From: Macrobrachium rosenbergii
Lineage: Eukaryota > Arthropoda > Malacostraca > Decapoda > Palaemonidae
Length of the DNA: 64,000 bases
Direction of reading: 5' to 3'
Assembly (NCBI RefSeq): GCF_040412425.1
Contig: NC_089788.1
Span: forward strand, 62,163,720 to 62,227,719
Of the stretch, positions 22,362 to 33,559 are shown piece after piece; position 1 is the stretch's first letter, and each line of letters starts with the position of its first letter. The notes beneath the pieces are model-generated. The model ran no database searches. It was not told the DNA's origin and saw nothing but the letters and a program-made list of their open reading frames with translations. A program made the position numbers and the translations under genes.

Positions 22362-22395
22362 CTGAAAGTAAACAGAAGACTCAGGAAGCAGTGCA

Positions 22396-22453
22396 CATAT
22401 ATGTATGTATGTATGTATACACACACACACATATATATATATACACACACACA
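22396..22453. repeat. Compound microsatellite (TATG)n(CA)n(TA)n(CA)n
   Basis: Consecutive short runs of TATG, CA, TA and CA repeats lie about 35 bases upstream (in gene sense) of ATPAF2 exon 3. Confidence 0.9.
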
Positions 22454-22459
22454 AGAGCA

Positions 22460-23740
22460 AAGAATATTAAGTGCATAAATGTAGGGGGAATAATCTAAAT
22501 TATCCTGCAACGAATCAAAATTCCAAAGCATAGATATTTACCTCTGTAACATAAGAGTTATGTTTGGTAACTTGCTACCTAAAAATTTGTTTAAAAATCA
22601 TATCTGCTTCTATAGCAATAAATAAATGACACTCCAAACTGTACATTAGCTAGTACAAAATATGCAGACAGTGAGGAAACTACAGGTGCTCACATCTCAC
22701 TCAGATAACATACAGTACTGTACTTAACATGTTACTTAACAAAGCAGAAAGTAAATAATCTAGTACAGTACTAAATATCAGTACAATAATAGCTTATTAC
22801 AAAAAATGCAAGGCCTGACAATTACTAAAGGGTATTTCACTGATTAGGAAAAGAGGGCACTGCATGTGTTCTCAGTATACTCAACACACTCAGGGCAGCT
22901 AGGGGCTGAAAATGTAAATTTCAATATATAGTTTACTAGATGCACTGACATAAGTGCCACAATGAAAGGGTAAACTGGTGGAAGAAAACACAAATTGCCT
23001 TGTGGAAAATGACAGAATTGGTATTTGGAAAGAAACCAAGAGAGAGAAACAGTACTGGAAATCTGCCAGAGCTAAAGATTAAAGATGCTAAGTACAATAT
23101 TTCAAAAGATTACATAAAAGTTGAAAAGACAAGGGAACAAAGCTAAAACTAATTTATTTAAAGACAGCTGCAAGCTTGATCAAGAAAGGCTATCAACCCC
23201 TCAAAGCATAAGAAAAAATATAGAGACAAAGAAAGAACAAAGAGATTACAAAAAATGTTTAAGTGGACATCAAACTGAAGTACAAAGAAAAAGCAAACAT
23301 AGCATCAAAAAGCATTTGGTGTGCACCACTGAAATACGGCATATAAAAGTCAGTGTGTGTGCAGTAGTGTGCAGTATGACATCAGGGAAAGGATAGAAAT
23401 AAAGAGAGACATGGTGGTTGCATCAAGATTTACAAATGACAACAGAAGAAAAGAGCACCTTCAACCTCTTGCAGAGAGCAGGTAAGGAGAGAAGTGAGAT
23501 TTATAAAGGGAAAGGAGGGAGGCTGAAAGGCAGGTGGCAATGGCAAAGAAAAATCAAGAGGAATGGAACCAGAATTTCACTGCTGTAGTGGGCAAAAAGA
23601 TATAATATTTACAAAGGCATAGGGGCTAGGGGAAAAATGATAAAGATGAAAATGGAGAGGAGAAAGGAATATCATAATGGAACACTTAAATAGTTTTTAA
23701 AATCTACTAGAAGAAAAGAATGAATACAAACTGGGGGAAG
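22460..23740. other. Intron, no gene recognised
   Basis: AT-rich intron sequence. Its open frames are short and lysine-rich and follow base composition. I see no domain, RNA gene or repeat structure. Confidence 0.5.
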
Positions 23741-23749
23741 ATGGCATGA

Positions 23750-24500
23750 TATAGGAACCAGTACTTAATCAAATGCCTTCTGAAGATCAAGAAATGTACT
23801 GTATAAGCATTTCCTGTTAACACAGTACTTTTCCTATATATAGTTACATCATTGTAAAGACTGCCTTATCACTGATTTCTCTGCCAGGAAGCCAAAACGA
23901 CAATCATTATTATATTCATTTATCTCTGCATCTTATTCCCTATAATTTCCACTTTTGTAATACATTCCCTTCCCTTTGTACACAGCATAGTTGTCCCACT
24001 CTTCAATTCATATCTATTCTGGTCAGTTTATCAATGACCAGCTCACCAGGTGCTTTCCGCAAATTACTTATTTCTCACAGCCCAGGGTCTTTTTCACTTT
24101 TCATTTTTCTAGGGGCCTCCTAACCTCTTCAGATGTTAAATACTCTACTGGTCTCTCTGCAATGCCAACATACTCCAGTTCCTAAGCATTCTCTTCATTT
24201 AAGAGATTTTCAAACTACTGACTCATTTCACATCTTTTTCATCTCTCCTGAGCAACTTTGCTGTCTTGGATATTCCCTATTTTCCCTATGATGTGTTGGT
24301 ATTCTGGTACAATTAATCCCAACTATTCTTTACCCAGCCACCTCCTATCTAAGCCTTTTCTCCTCTTATCTCTGTATACATCTCTTTGATCATCCCTGCA
24401 TGTTCTCTGCCAAAGTTTGAAGGCTCCCTTCAAACCTTGATTCTATCACCATAAACCTCTTCTCCAAAACCCTTCCCTGAATCTTCTGCTGCCTTCTTAC
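23750..24500 (-). pseudogene. Decayed LINE reverse transcriptase
   Basis: Read on the minus strand, pieces of an RTE-like RT are visible in order: YAVYKGKGMYYKSGNYR near 23980-23930, equivalent to the YKGKGDxxxCxNYRGI block of such elements; FGFLAEKSV near 23890; and VHFLDLQKAFD near 23800. Stops interrupt every block. The same type of RT, far better preserved, occurs on the plus strand at 33550-36175. Confidence 0.6.
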
Positions 24501-24994
24501 AGCTTTTCTTAAACCTCTTTTTCATGTTATATATACTGACATTTTTCTTTACAGTATACCTCTTTTCTTATTTTCTTTTTTAGTTCCATTTTTACTCTTT
24601 TGACTGTCTCTCTCTCTTCATCTTTTGTCTATCTTGACTGTCTCTCTCTTCATCTTTTGTCCATCATTTACCAACTTGCTCACCACATCCCACATTATTT
24701 TGAACATGCAATCTTTTTCTTCAAAATAAGTATTTATTATACTGCAATCAATCTGCATTCCAGCTTTTTCATTCTCTCAGTTTCTTAAAACACTGTCTAG
24801 CAAATTTAATCATTAGACTCTATGAGAATTCCAGTATTGCTTCTCCATCTCGGTTTATCACAAGAAAGCTGCATCTCCCCATCACAACATAAATACTAAC
24901 TTTGTCAACCCCAGTGAGGCCACCTAGGTTTCATCCCATACACATATACCTTCTGCAAGCAGCAATTGAGTCACCTGATAATTTTTCCTGAAAT

Positions 24995-25325
24995 ATGACA
25001 AATTTATTAATCAATTTGTATTTTTCATAGCTAACAAACCTGCAGTCTTAACTTATGGATAATTTTGTAAAAATAACAAACAAGGAATTGGTGGCAACGA
25101 GGTATGCTGATGGGCCTAGGTGGCAAGCATCAAGTTCCTTCAGCATGTAGCGAAAGAAATGACGCCTCAGTTTCTTCCATCCCAGGAAACTTGAATGAGG
25201 GGTGGCTAGAGGTGGGCCATATAAGTTAAGACCACAGGTTTGTTAGCTATGAAAAACACAAATTGATTAATAAATTTGTCATTTATTCATATGTAGAACA
25301 AACCTGGGTCTTAATTTATGGATAG
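24995..25325 (-). repeat. DIRS 3' terminal repeat and internal complementary region
   Basis: The terminus starts ATGACAAATTTATTAATCAA. At 25225-25284 it returns inverted (AGGTTTGTTAGCTATGAAAA to AAATTTGTCATT). This is followed with no gap by TATTCATATGTAGAACAAAC and CTGGGTCTTAATTTATGG, the complement of the other end of the element at 28025-28071. The internal region therefore reads as a fused copy of both element ends. Confidence 0.85.
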
Positions 25326-25859
25326 ACTCACTTTTGGAGGGAGGAAAAAAGTCTGGAACTGACTGGAGGTTCAGCACACCTGGTAACTCTTCCTGGCTTA
25401 TAGAAACCTATGAAAGGGAACCAAAGCCTCTGATATAATAAATAAGTGATTATATATCAGTCAGACTTCTGGGAATCCATACAATGTGATGAGATAATGT
25501 AGGAGGAAGTTCAAGAACTATATCTGTAGATAACAAACCTTCGTGGCCATCAATAGTTTAATATCAATCCTCTCTCCCCTTGCTAGGGAGAGGAGGGACT
25601 TGCTTTTGCCAAAGTTTTATATTCATGTAGGAATAAGCAAAACTTAACAAAAATGCTACAGTCTCACCTGTATCAGACCCGATCCAGCACATGATGGAAT
25701 GATTTCTTCGCCCACCAGGTAAAGAAGAAAAGAAAGAAAACTGAAAGAGACCAGCCATCCCATTCATTCTCACTCTCATACCATCATCTTAGGTAAGATA
25801 CAAACTGTCCTGCTAGGGGCACTGGATGAGTTAAACAACCTGTTGAGCAGCTACCACCA

Positions 25860-26997
25860 GACCAAAGGAAAAAGCGTCCATGGACCTGACAAAGCCACAT
25901 CCAGCCTTCAAAATCTTTTGAACAGACAAGTTCTTTTAAATGCCAAAGAAGGCCTAGCCCCCCTCATCATGTGCTCTTGCCTGCACTGTGTTAGGATTGG
26001 AGCATGAAGTCAAACCCAGGCTTGTCTGACAGTCTCATGCAGCCAAAAGGAGATCGTATTCTTTCTTGTTCCAGCTAGTGCTGAGGAAAAGTCTTTGGAA
26101 CCCCAGTCAGAGATGGCAAGTCCTTTTCGAGTAGCAACACCGTGCTCTGACAGGGCAAAGGATCGTTTATCAACAAAATCATTAAGAGACGGAATTGAGA
26201 AGGAATCAAATCTGTCATCATGACAAGAGGGGTTTTAGGTCTTAGCCACGAATTCCAGGACAAATTTGAAGGCTACAGACATCCAACCCCTCATATGCTT
26301 GACATCATAGGATAGGTGATGGAGTTCACCAACTCGCTTCGAGGAGGCCAGAGCCAGCAGGAAAACTGCCTCGAGTCAGGTTCCCATCTGACACACAACG
26401 CAGAGGCTCAAACAGGGCACGGATGAGGCTGCTCAGTAACAAAGTCAGGTCCCAGCTGGGTGGTCTATGCTCTTTTGGAGGACAAGACTGCTCAAAGCTC
26501 TTGAGAAGCATTGAGATCTCCCAGGAAGAAGAAAGATCAACATCCTTCATTCGTAAAACTGCACTCAAGGCAGCTCTGTAACCTGTGATGGAGGACATGG
26601 AAAGTCATTTCTCTTTGCAGAGAAAAATGAGGAAATCTGCTACTTGCTGAACAGAAGCTCCAATTGGAGAGAGCCCCCGTTGACAACACCAACCACAGTA
26701 AACAGCCCAATTACCTTGGTACATGTCTGAGGAAGATCTGAGATGGCCAGACATCTCCAATGCTGCTCTGTGAGAAAAACCTCTTGCTTGGAGGAGATAC
26801 TGGATAGTCTTCAGCCGTGAAGAGACAAGAGACTCTACTGAGTGGTGGAATCTCTGGAAGTGGGGTTGACATAGAAGTCTGTGCCATGGAGGAATCTCTC
26901 TCGGAGCTTCTGACAGCAGGATTAGGAGATCGGGGAACCATTCCGCATGGAACCACATGGGAGCAACTAGGATCATTCTAAGGTTCTGAGAGGCCAT
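25860..26997 (-). pseudogene. DIRS-like tyrosine recombinase, broken
   Basis: A 130-residue frame (26997-26605) opens NLRMILVAPMWFHAEWFPDL and contains LLCQPHFQRFHHSVESL and a Trp/Cys-rich core-binding stretch. A second frame (26598-26326) reads SITGYRAALSAVLRMKDVDL. The catalytic half is spread over frames from about 26320 down to 25870. The last motif reads EHMMRGARPSLAFKRTC, so the His and Arg of H-x-x-R are kept while neighbouring residues differ from HEIRG in the sister copy at 49570. At least three frame breaks are present. Confidence 0.75.
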
Positions 26998-27364
26998 TAC
27001 CCAGTTCAGAACTTGACAGATTAGGCAAAATGGAGGGAAGGCAAAGACCTCCAGATTGTCCTAGGGGTGTTGCAGGGCATCCTCCACCACTGCAAATGGA
27101 TCTGGAACCACAGAATGGTAGACCTCTAGTTCTCTCTTGAACCTCATTGTGAACAGGTCTATTGAGGGTCTTGCCCACAGATGAAAGAGCCTGTTTGCAA
27201 TGTCCTAGTGCAGAGACTACTCTGTCCCTATGGCCTGACTCTGACGACTCAGACTGTCCGCCACTACATTCCTCCTGCCTGGGATATACCTGGCAGAGAG
27301 ATCCACTGAATAATCTATCGTCCATTGATGGGAGCACCGTCAGGGAGTGTAGTTGGCATGACAC
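26990..27364 (-). pseudogene. DIRS-like RNase H remnant
   Basis: The minus-strand frames hold only the C-terminal end of the RNase H region, recognised by CQVYPRQEECSGGQSES (a shifted reading of the block equivalent to YIPHKRNAVADKLSR) and by frames matching the PVVDLFATRHN region of the plus-strand sister element. The part with the catalytic acidic residues is deleted along with the RT. Confidence 0.55.
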
Positions 27365-27439
27365 CAGCCTCCCTCTCCCAAAACTTCCATAGACTAAGCT
27401 ATAGAAAAGTGGGAAGGAGTAAAATCTTCCAAAGAAATC

Positions 27440-27724
27440 TTAGCAACTGGAGGACATGGCAAAGAGGAGACAGAACAAGAAGGAGCATGCAGTACATCCA
27501 CTGAAGGAAGGAACCCCCTTCCAAGATGGAGTCTCCGACTTCCTCCTATGCTGCCTCTTCTTGGCAAAAACCCTCCACTGCTCAGGAGGACAAGAATGAA
27601 ACTCAGGGCATGAATTAGTGATATGACAATCATTATCTCTACATCGGCTACACGTAGAATGGGGATCAGTCTCAGCCAATGCCAAAAAGCGAGAACAAGG
27701 ATAACCATCAACGCCAGGACACAT
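27440..27724 (-). pseudogene. DIRS-like Gag N-terminus, Cys/His-rich
   Basis: A 94-residue frame opens MCPGVDGYPCSRFLALAETD and then shows HSTCSRCRDNDCHITNSCPE with regularly spaced cysteines. This parallels the Gag start at 13689-13480 (SHTVCSSCREQNC). The module looks like a small zinc-binding domain; its function is inferred only from its conserved place at the 5' end of the DIRS-like copies. Downstream the Gag body is cut off at the internal deletion. Confidence 0.6.
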
Positions 27725-27904
27725 CCTCTGATGCTTGGAAAGCCTGGCAGAAAATGGAGGCTGGGATCATTCTTGCTGATGCATGATCACACAAAAGTAC
27801 ACAGCACACAAAAACACAGAATCACCCATGCAAGCAACACAATCAAAACAATTAAGCAAAAAAGATCAGCTTTGGAGAGACAAGCTAAAGCACGTCTTCC
27901 TACG

Positions 27905-28071
27905 AGGGCGCCATTTCTTTTGCTATATGCGTGAAGGAACTTGACGGTTGCCATCTAGGTCTATCGGCATACCTCATTGCAACAATTCCCTGTTTGTTAT
28001 TTTTACCGGTTTACAGCTGGCGCTAGAAGAATTATCCATAAGTTAAGACCCAGGTTTGTTCCACATATGAA
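27905..28071 (-). repeat. DIRS 5' inverted terminal repeat
   Basis: It is the reverse complement of 24995-25165 with moderate divergence. Its outer end reads AGTTAAGACCCAGGTTTGTT and then CCACATATGAACA, which is complementary to part of the internal region at 25285-25325. Confidence 0.85.
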
Positions 28072-28079
28072 CAATCTTG

Positions 28080-28780
28080 TTTTTCTTGTTCTGGCCTCTG
28101 ATTATGAAGGTTTTACATGGACAGAAAACACATGAACTACTTTTTTAAATAATTTTAAATTTTTATTGTACTTTTCACTTTTTTGTCCATCAGCATCTCC
28201 CTCCATTTCAATTTACAAAAAAATTACTTACTTCATTCTGGCTCATCCTGCTACCAGTTCACAATTATTGGCATTGTTCTGCATCAGTACCAATTGTTTG
28301 TGTACCTGCTCTTTTACATCTTACCTCTCAAACACAAATGTAACAACCCTTTTAGTACTTATCTCCACCACTTCCCTACTTTTTCCTACAATTATTCATG
28401 CATTAACTGTCTTAATTTTCTACTGAGTTTATTTTTTTTTTTTATGGAATTCTTCACACCACCTGCCTACTTAAAGAATGCTGAGTACTGGGGGCCACTT
28501 CATATGGAAACTCGTTTATTATCGGACCTGTCATCTTGTTTATAAATTTGAGATGACCTTACTGACAAAATCAACCCAACCAATTTGACCTAGCTTTTGG
28601 CTCGCTGTTGTACGGTCATTAACTCATTTGTGAATTTTATAATCCGCAAAGTGGAAATTTTGATTGTTAGGTATTCTAAAGGGCCCTACTTTTTTCTGTG
28701 TGTAGTATCTCAACAGATGGTGACACTTTGGCCAGCTTACTATCTAAACTAAAATACAATAGAAACAGCAAAAAATTTAC
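28080..28780. other. Intron, no gene recognised
   Basis: AT-rich sequence between the DIRS-like element and ATPAF2 exon 2. I see no conserved frame, RNA gene or repeat. Confidence 0.5.
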
Positions 28781-28789
28781 ATTCCTCAC

Positions 28790-28896
28790 CTGTAAGACTT
28801 TTCCAAGAGGGGTTTTTAATTTTCTATGATCAAGGCTTATCTCGTACATATCACCTGTCCCAGCAACACCTACATTTCTATAAAATCTTTTTCTTG
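28790..28896 (-). CDS. ATPAF2: ATPAF2 exon 2
   Basis: This 107-bp exon has the acceptor TATTTTACAG and the donor CTTACAG/GTGAGG. Its first two bases complete a codon begun in exon 1, and it ends in phase 0. It encodes RKRFYRNVGVAGTGDMYEIS, then LDHRKLKTPLGKVLQ. This is the signature start of the ATP12 domain; the vertebrate protein has RKRFYQNVSI and INLDHRKLKTPQAKLF. The frame is intact and the neighbouring exons join in phase. Confidence 0.9.
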
Positions 28897-29103
28897 CTGT
28901 AAAATAAAACATTATTGTTATCATATCCACTCTCCACATCACTTATATTATTATCATACTTCCCTCAAGACAAGATTGAAAAAATTTATGAACCTAAAAG
29001 CAGTTTTTTCTAGTAGACACTACTTCATATCCACATAATAAAACACTACTTCAACTCTTAACAATAATGATACACAGTACTGTACTTGTGAAAAACAACC
29101 TAC

Positions 29104-29217
29104 CTTCTGCCATAGAACGACATGTTGTGATGGTAACTGGAAGCTGTGAGAGAAATGGATATGCTTTCCTTACCAGACTCACAGGTAGCATTGCAATAAT
29201 TCTATCTGTAGGCAGAC
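29104..29217 (-). CDS. ATPAF2: ATPAF2 exon 1 or first recognised exon (presequence)
   Basis: This 114-bp exon has the acceptor TTTATTATAG and the donor GCAGAAG/GTAGGT. It ends in phase 1, which fits the two leading bases of exon 2. The frame reads MLPVSLVRKAYPFLSQLPVT, then ITTCRSMAEA, running into RKRFY of exon 2. The stretch is rich in Arg, Ser, Thr and hydrophobic residues and lacks acidic residues until its end, as expected of a mitochondrial targeting sequence. The ATG at about 29190 is a good start candidate, but eight sense codons precede it in the exon, so an upstream coding exon cannot be excluded. Recognition rests on splice sites, phase and composition, not on sequence conservation. 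Confidence 0.72.
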
Positions 29218-29229
29218 CTATAATAAAAA

Positions 29230-30790
29230 AAACATACTGTAAGTCTTTGACATATTACGGAAGATAGTACATTCATTTTCAGTTTCAATTACATACAATA
29301 CTTAGATTTCTTTTAAGATATCAAAGTCTAGTAAAAAAAAAAACACACAAATGCAATACTAAACAGATATCACGACTTTTATCTACAGGTTGCTAACAAG
29401 ATAGTTACATGGAAGCAGGCAGATAATTCACTCCTTAGGTGGGAGGTATTATTTATAGTAACAAGACTGGTCTTCTTTCATAATCATCTAGAACAGTTAT
29501 GTGTATGAAGGTGAAGGATAACTCTTGTAAACTCCTGTTTTCAGAGCACCCCTTGACCTCTAGCCTATATGCATGGAAGGGTAGGTAGCAATATGGGCTA
29601 AAGGAGGACATCACTGTCTGTAATTTTCACTTTGTGCTTATTTTCTGAAACCTCACACTTTTCTATTGCCATATTTCTCATTCACAATGACTTCCACCCC
29701 TAGAGGAAGTGTGGGTGCAAACAAGAATATGGTAAAATGAATCAGTAATAACAAGGGAGAGATGTTATAATTTCTCAAAGATCCTCGTGTTACTCCTTCC
29801 ATGAATGAATGCCCAAACCTGCCAAAACAGTTTGTCTATAGACATCAAGTAAACTACCAAGCATGTAACAGTTAAATGAAGGATTCTTGAAAGCTTAAAC
29901 AATGTGCATGTGGGTTTTCCATAACTACATTTAAAGGATCTTGTTTGGAAAATGCTCAAGTACAAGTCTGAGGAATCCATCATATCACAAATGCATTCCT
30001 TCAAAGACCTTTGCATGTTACGCTATCAGACATAACCATCACCAAATATAACAAACCTTGGTGAACTGAGAATCTTATTGTCCTTAAAGAACAGAAAGCT
30101 ACTTCAAAACTTACTGTCAGTAGAGAAGAAAATGTTATTAAAGCATAAAAAAAAGTTTGGAAAGTTGACATTTAATGTAGGACATCCCCCTCATACAGTA
30201 TACGGGTGTTTAGTGGCAAAAATCAAATCTAAAAAATTTTTTTAATTGTCTAATCTAAGGATGCTGTTACTCATGTGTACTTGATAAAGAGATTAAATTT
30301 ATCACAGCAAAGAGTGCAATATATAGTGATCAGTGGAGATGCTACAGAGGATTGGTGTCTGAGGGTAATGAGAGCCTCACTTAAAACTACTCAGAGAATT
30401 TTGTTATTCCCAAAACAAGCACTTCCAGGGTGAGTCTGAAACAACATTTTTTTTACCAATATACTAGTTTCACTTTTATCCAGCAGCACAAGGAAGGAGA
30501 AAGACTGTTACTTCATCCTGAATGCTGCCAAACTCTATGACCATCTGAAAATTCCTATTTCTTAGCAGTGTTAAACACAGCCTACAACTTCTTAAACTCA
30601 AAATAAGCAACACCAACAAGATAAGGGCAGTCCAAGATGTAGAGCCAATGGTTATGTAGGTTAGGTTACAATGTATCCCCAGAATTACCATTATCACACT
30701 TACTTGGGGGACAGTTAAGGGTGTACATGAGGGTGTTTAGTACCCCAGGCAGTTAAGTCACTACACCCTATGTTGGGTTAGCTTAGCTTA
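29230..30790. other. No gene recognised
   Basis: AT-rich sequence upstream of the first recognised ATPAF2 exon. I see no protein domain or strong repeat; it may be a further ATPAF2 intron. Confidence 0.5.
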
Positions 30791-30797
30791 CAGTGTA

Positions 30798-31143
30798 CAG
30801 ACAGTCCCCATTTACGATGGGGCCGGCTTACGACGTTCCAAGGTTACGACGCTTTTCAAATATATTCATCAGAAAATTATTTCCTGGTTTACGACGCATG
30901 TTCCGGGGTAACAATGCGTTGTACGCCAATCCGATAGAAGAAATATGGCTCCAAAACGGCAGATTAATCAGTATTTGGAGTTTTTTTATGAAAAACTCAA
31001 TAAAAATGCAGTTTACATCGTTTTCAATACACCCAAAGCATTAAAAGTAAGGTTTTCTTAGGATTTTTGATGTTTTTTGATGATTTTCCTGTTTACGACG
31101 CAGTGTTGGAACGGAACCCACGTCGTAAACCGGGGACTGCCTG
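30798..31143. mobile_element. 346-bp MITE with TA target duplication
   Basis: It begins CAGACAGTCCCCATTTACGA and ends CCGGGGACTGCCTG, flanked by TA on both sides. It is the reverse complement of the MITE at 14035-14369, with shared interior blocks such as GAAATATGG, AAAACGGCAGA and ACCCAAAGCATTAAAAGTAA. The left terminus has drifted by a few bases. Confidence 0.8.
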
Positions 31144-31145
31144 TA

Positions 31146-33540
31146 TCTGCTTTTATTGAACTTCCCCTTGTAATAAATTATTGGGCTTTTCTTTTGCTTT
31201 AAATTCTAGTAATAACAGATGAAGGATACAGTTTTCCTCTTGCTTCTCATGTACTCTGACCATATTTTACCACTGGTGGGTGTCCACTAGGTCTATTCAC
31301 TCATTCTGGTTTGGCCCTAATCAAAAACCGTCTTTTACACATAATAATCAGAAGCAAAACTGGCTGAAAACAAGACATACTTTACTAAGAAATAATGATT
31401 TTCAGCAGTCTTATGCACTGTAATAATTAACAATAGCCAGCTTCATCCTTACTATGAGTTTGGTATTTGTCAAGCTGACATAAAAAAAAGTTGTAAATGT
31501 TGTGGAAGTAACCTAAATACCACACTGTTTTTCAAGAGATATTTTCTGTATTTGTACCATTATAAAACACTAAATACAGTAATAGGATCTGATATAACAA
31601 GCATTCATTTAATCTATCAAATGACGCCAACCTATTACCAATAAATTAGCTATGACATGCTGCAAAGTAAGGATGGGAAAGGCAATATGCATTAACATCA
31701 AAATCTGGAATGCCAACTTTTAAAGTTAAAAAACAAAACAGAGTATCAATTTACTTTAAAGCATTATAGTATTTTTGACTTGGAAAAAATAATTTTCCTA
31801 TGTTTTAATGTGCTTTGAATTTTTCTTGACATTTTCCTTAGTAAACAAGTACTTTTAGTGATAACGTACCCAACCCTTGTACCCTATAATTCAGGGGAAC
31901 GCAGTAGGCAGGTGGGGTTTTTGGATGGGGGGAATCACAAAATGAGTGAAATACAAAAACTTAATAACACTGGTAGTACTCGTTCTGATTAAGGTAAGTT
32001 TACAGAATGTTTCCAAACTAATATCATGCACTAGAATAAGGATGTGGTACCCTAGGTTAGGTTAGATTAGATGCAATTAGTTAAATACAGAAATGTTCAA
32101 AGCACACATTAAAACCTATGAAAACTATTTCAAAGTCCAAAATGCAATAATGGTTTACAGTAAAATTTTACCCAAATTAGAAATATACTGTATACATTAT
32201 GGACCAGGCTAATGTTTTGCTTTAGGTAATAAGTACGAAAAGTTATTTATTTTTCAATGAAATAACAAAAACAGAAAATAGACAAATTCTGGTTCTCACT
32301 GTAGATTAATTTTTAAGTCTGTTTCTACATATGCTAGGATAGCATAAGCGGGGTAACACATTATGGCTAACGCAAGAAAAAATGGTTCAGCTTAAAAATA
32401 ATAATAAGGAGCAAGTGTAGAACCATAAGAACAGGTTCCTCAGACAAAAACAAACCTAACCTTTCCTAGAATACCGTGCCCTGACCTAACCAGACCTTAC
32501 CTTCCTAACCTCACTTACAGCGCCGTGCCCTTACCTGGCTGGGAGAGCTTTCTACCCCGCAAGAGCTTCGCCCTCCCCCCACCACCGACTCACCTAAGTA
32601 ACACCAAAGGTATTTCTAAGCAACAGCTCCACACAGACGATCACCTTGGAAATTGATTTTTCTTATACTTTTAGTGTTGCTGAAAAAGGAGGTGGCGTTG
32701 TTTATTGTCGGTCAATTATTACTAACCTCATGTCTCTGTCCAACATGGTTAGGATCCCTATGGGAATGCAGGGTTTTGGGTGGGGGAAATCGCTGAAAGA
32801 AAGACCGGACTATCATGTAGTTTTTATGGAATGGTTCCACGCATGCGCAAGTCATTAGGGAGCCCTATGTTCAAGAAGGAACTATATTAACCTAACGTAC
32901 CCTAACCTAACATAGCAGGTCACGTTACTTAGCCAGGGGCAGCGCCCCCAGTGAAGGAAACTCCACTTCTTACCAAAAGCTCCCCATAACACTATGCTTG
33001 CACGATAGCATTCCAGGATAGCCAGCATACAACTTCTGAGGTTAATTACAGTCGACTGACAAAAATAAGGGTCAATTCTTGATAGCCCAAGCAACCAAAA
33101 TACTATAGGAAAAATTAATTTCCAAAGTAACACCTCATGCGGAGCTATTGCTTAGTTCTACGACATTAAACATCGGAAAGGCCTGACTGATCCCGTCGTT
33201 CTGCAAACACCCAAAACATTAACTTTATTACTAGGTTAGTCCTAAAGCTCTAATTATTGTGAGGCAGGCTAACCATCCCTGCCGGTGAGTGATTAACTAA
33301 CCCTGGATTTACCAGAGATTGCCAGTTAGGCGGAGAATTTACTCATTTCTGCGTACCTTTGAAGACACTTATCCTTTTATTATGACAAAACACCGTTGTC
33401 ACCAAGAATAATCACCACACTTGACAGATTAACTGCGACTTCAGCCTCGAATACAGACGATTTGTTTACGCAGACGGGAGCTTCAAAGAGCACGTGTAGC
33501 TATGTACCGGCACCTCATTTTTCTCAATCCTCTTTAACGC
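31146..33540. other. Intergenic or 5' region; possible ATPAF2 promoter side
   Basis: There is no recognisable coding exon. The part from about 32440 to 33540 is less AT-rich than its surroundings and has several CpG-containing stretches (for example near 32520-32580 and 33430-33520). Being upstream of a minus-strand gene, it is a plausible place for the ATPAF2 transcription start or an untranslated first exon. That is inference; I see no TATA box or initiator I would defend. Confidence 0.25.
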
Positions 33541-33559
33541 ATTACAAAAAGGAACATGC

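Larger units (their letters stand above)
24995..28071 (-). mobile_element. DIRS-like element with complete ends, RT deleted
   Basis: Both inverted terminal repeats are present: 24995-25165, and 27905-28071 as its reverse complement. Shared blocks include CCATAAGTTAAGAC, GGCATACCTC, GTTTGTTATTTTTAC and GAAGGAACTTGA. An internal complementary region lies at 25225-25325. Inside, on the minus strand, are a Gag start (27724-27440), an RNase H end (about 27364-26990) and a tyrosine recombinase (26997 to about 25860). The whole RT and most of Gag are missing, so this is an internally deleted, non-autonomous copy of about 3.08 kb. It belongs to the same family as the plus-strand element at 46600-50420. 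It lies between ATPAF2 exons 2 and 3. Confidence 0.85.

Noticed and set aside
23121..23396. A 91-codon lysine-rich frame
   Set aside because: Composition follows the A-rich intron strand, with no domain or homologous copy in the window.
2660..28071. The DIRS-like recombinase blocks considered as a novel prokaryote-type integrase system
   Set aside because: They are directly linked to DIRS-type RT and RNase H and to DIRS terminal architecture, so a known retrotransposon class explains them.
30793..31044. An 83-codon frame related to frames at 14134-14352, considered as a conserved small protein
   Set aside because: Both lie inside members of one MITE family, and the shared frame reflects shared element sequence.
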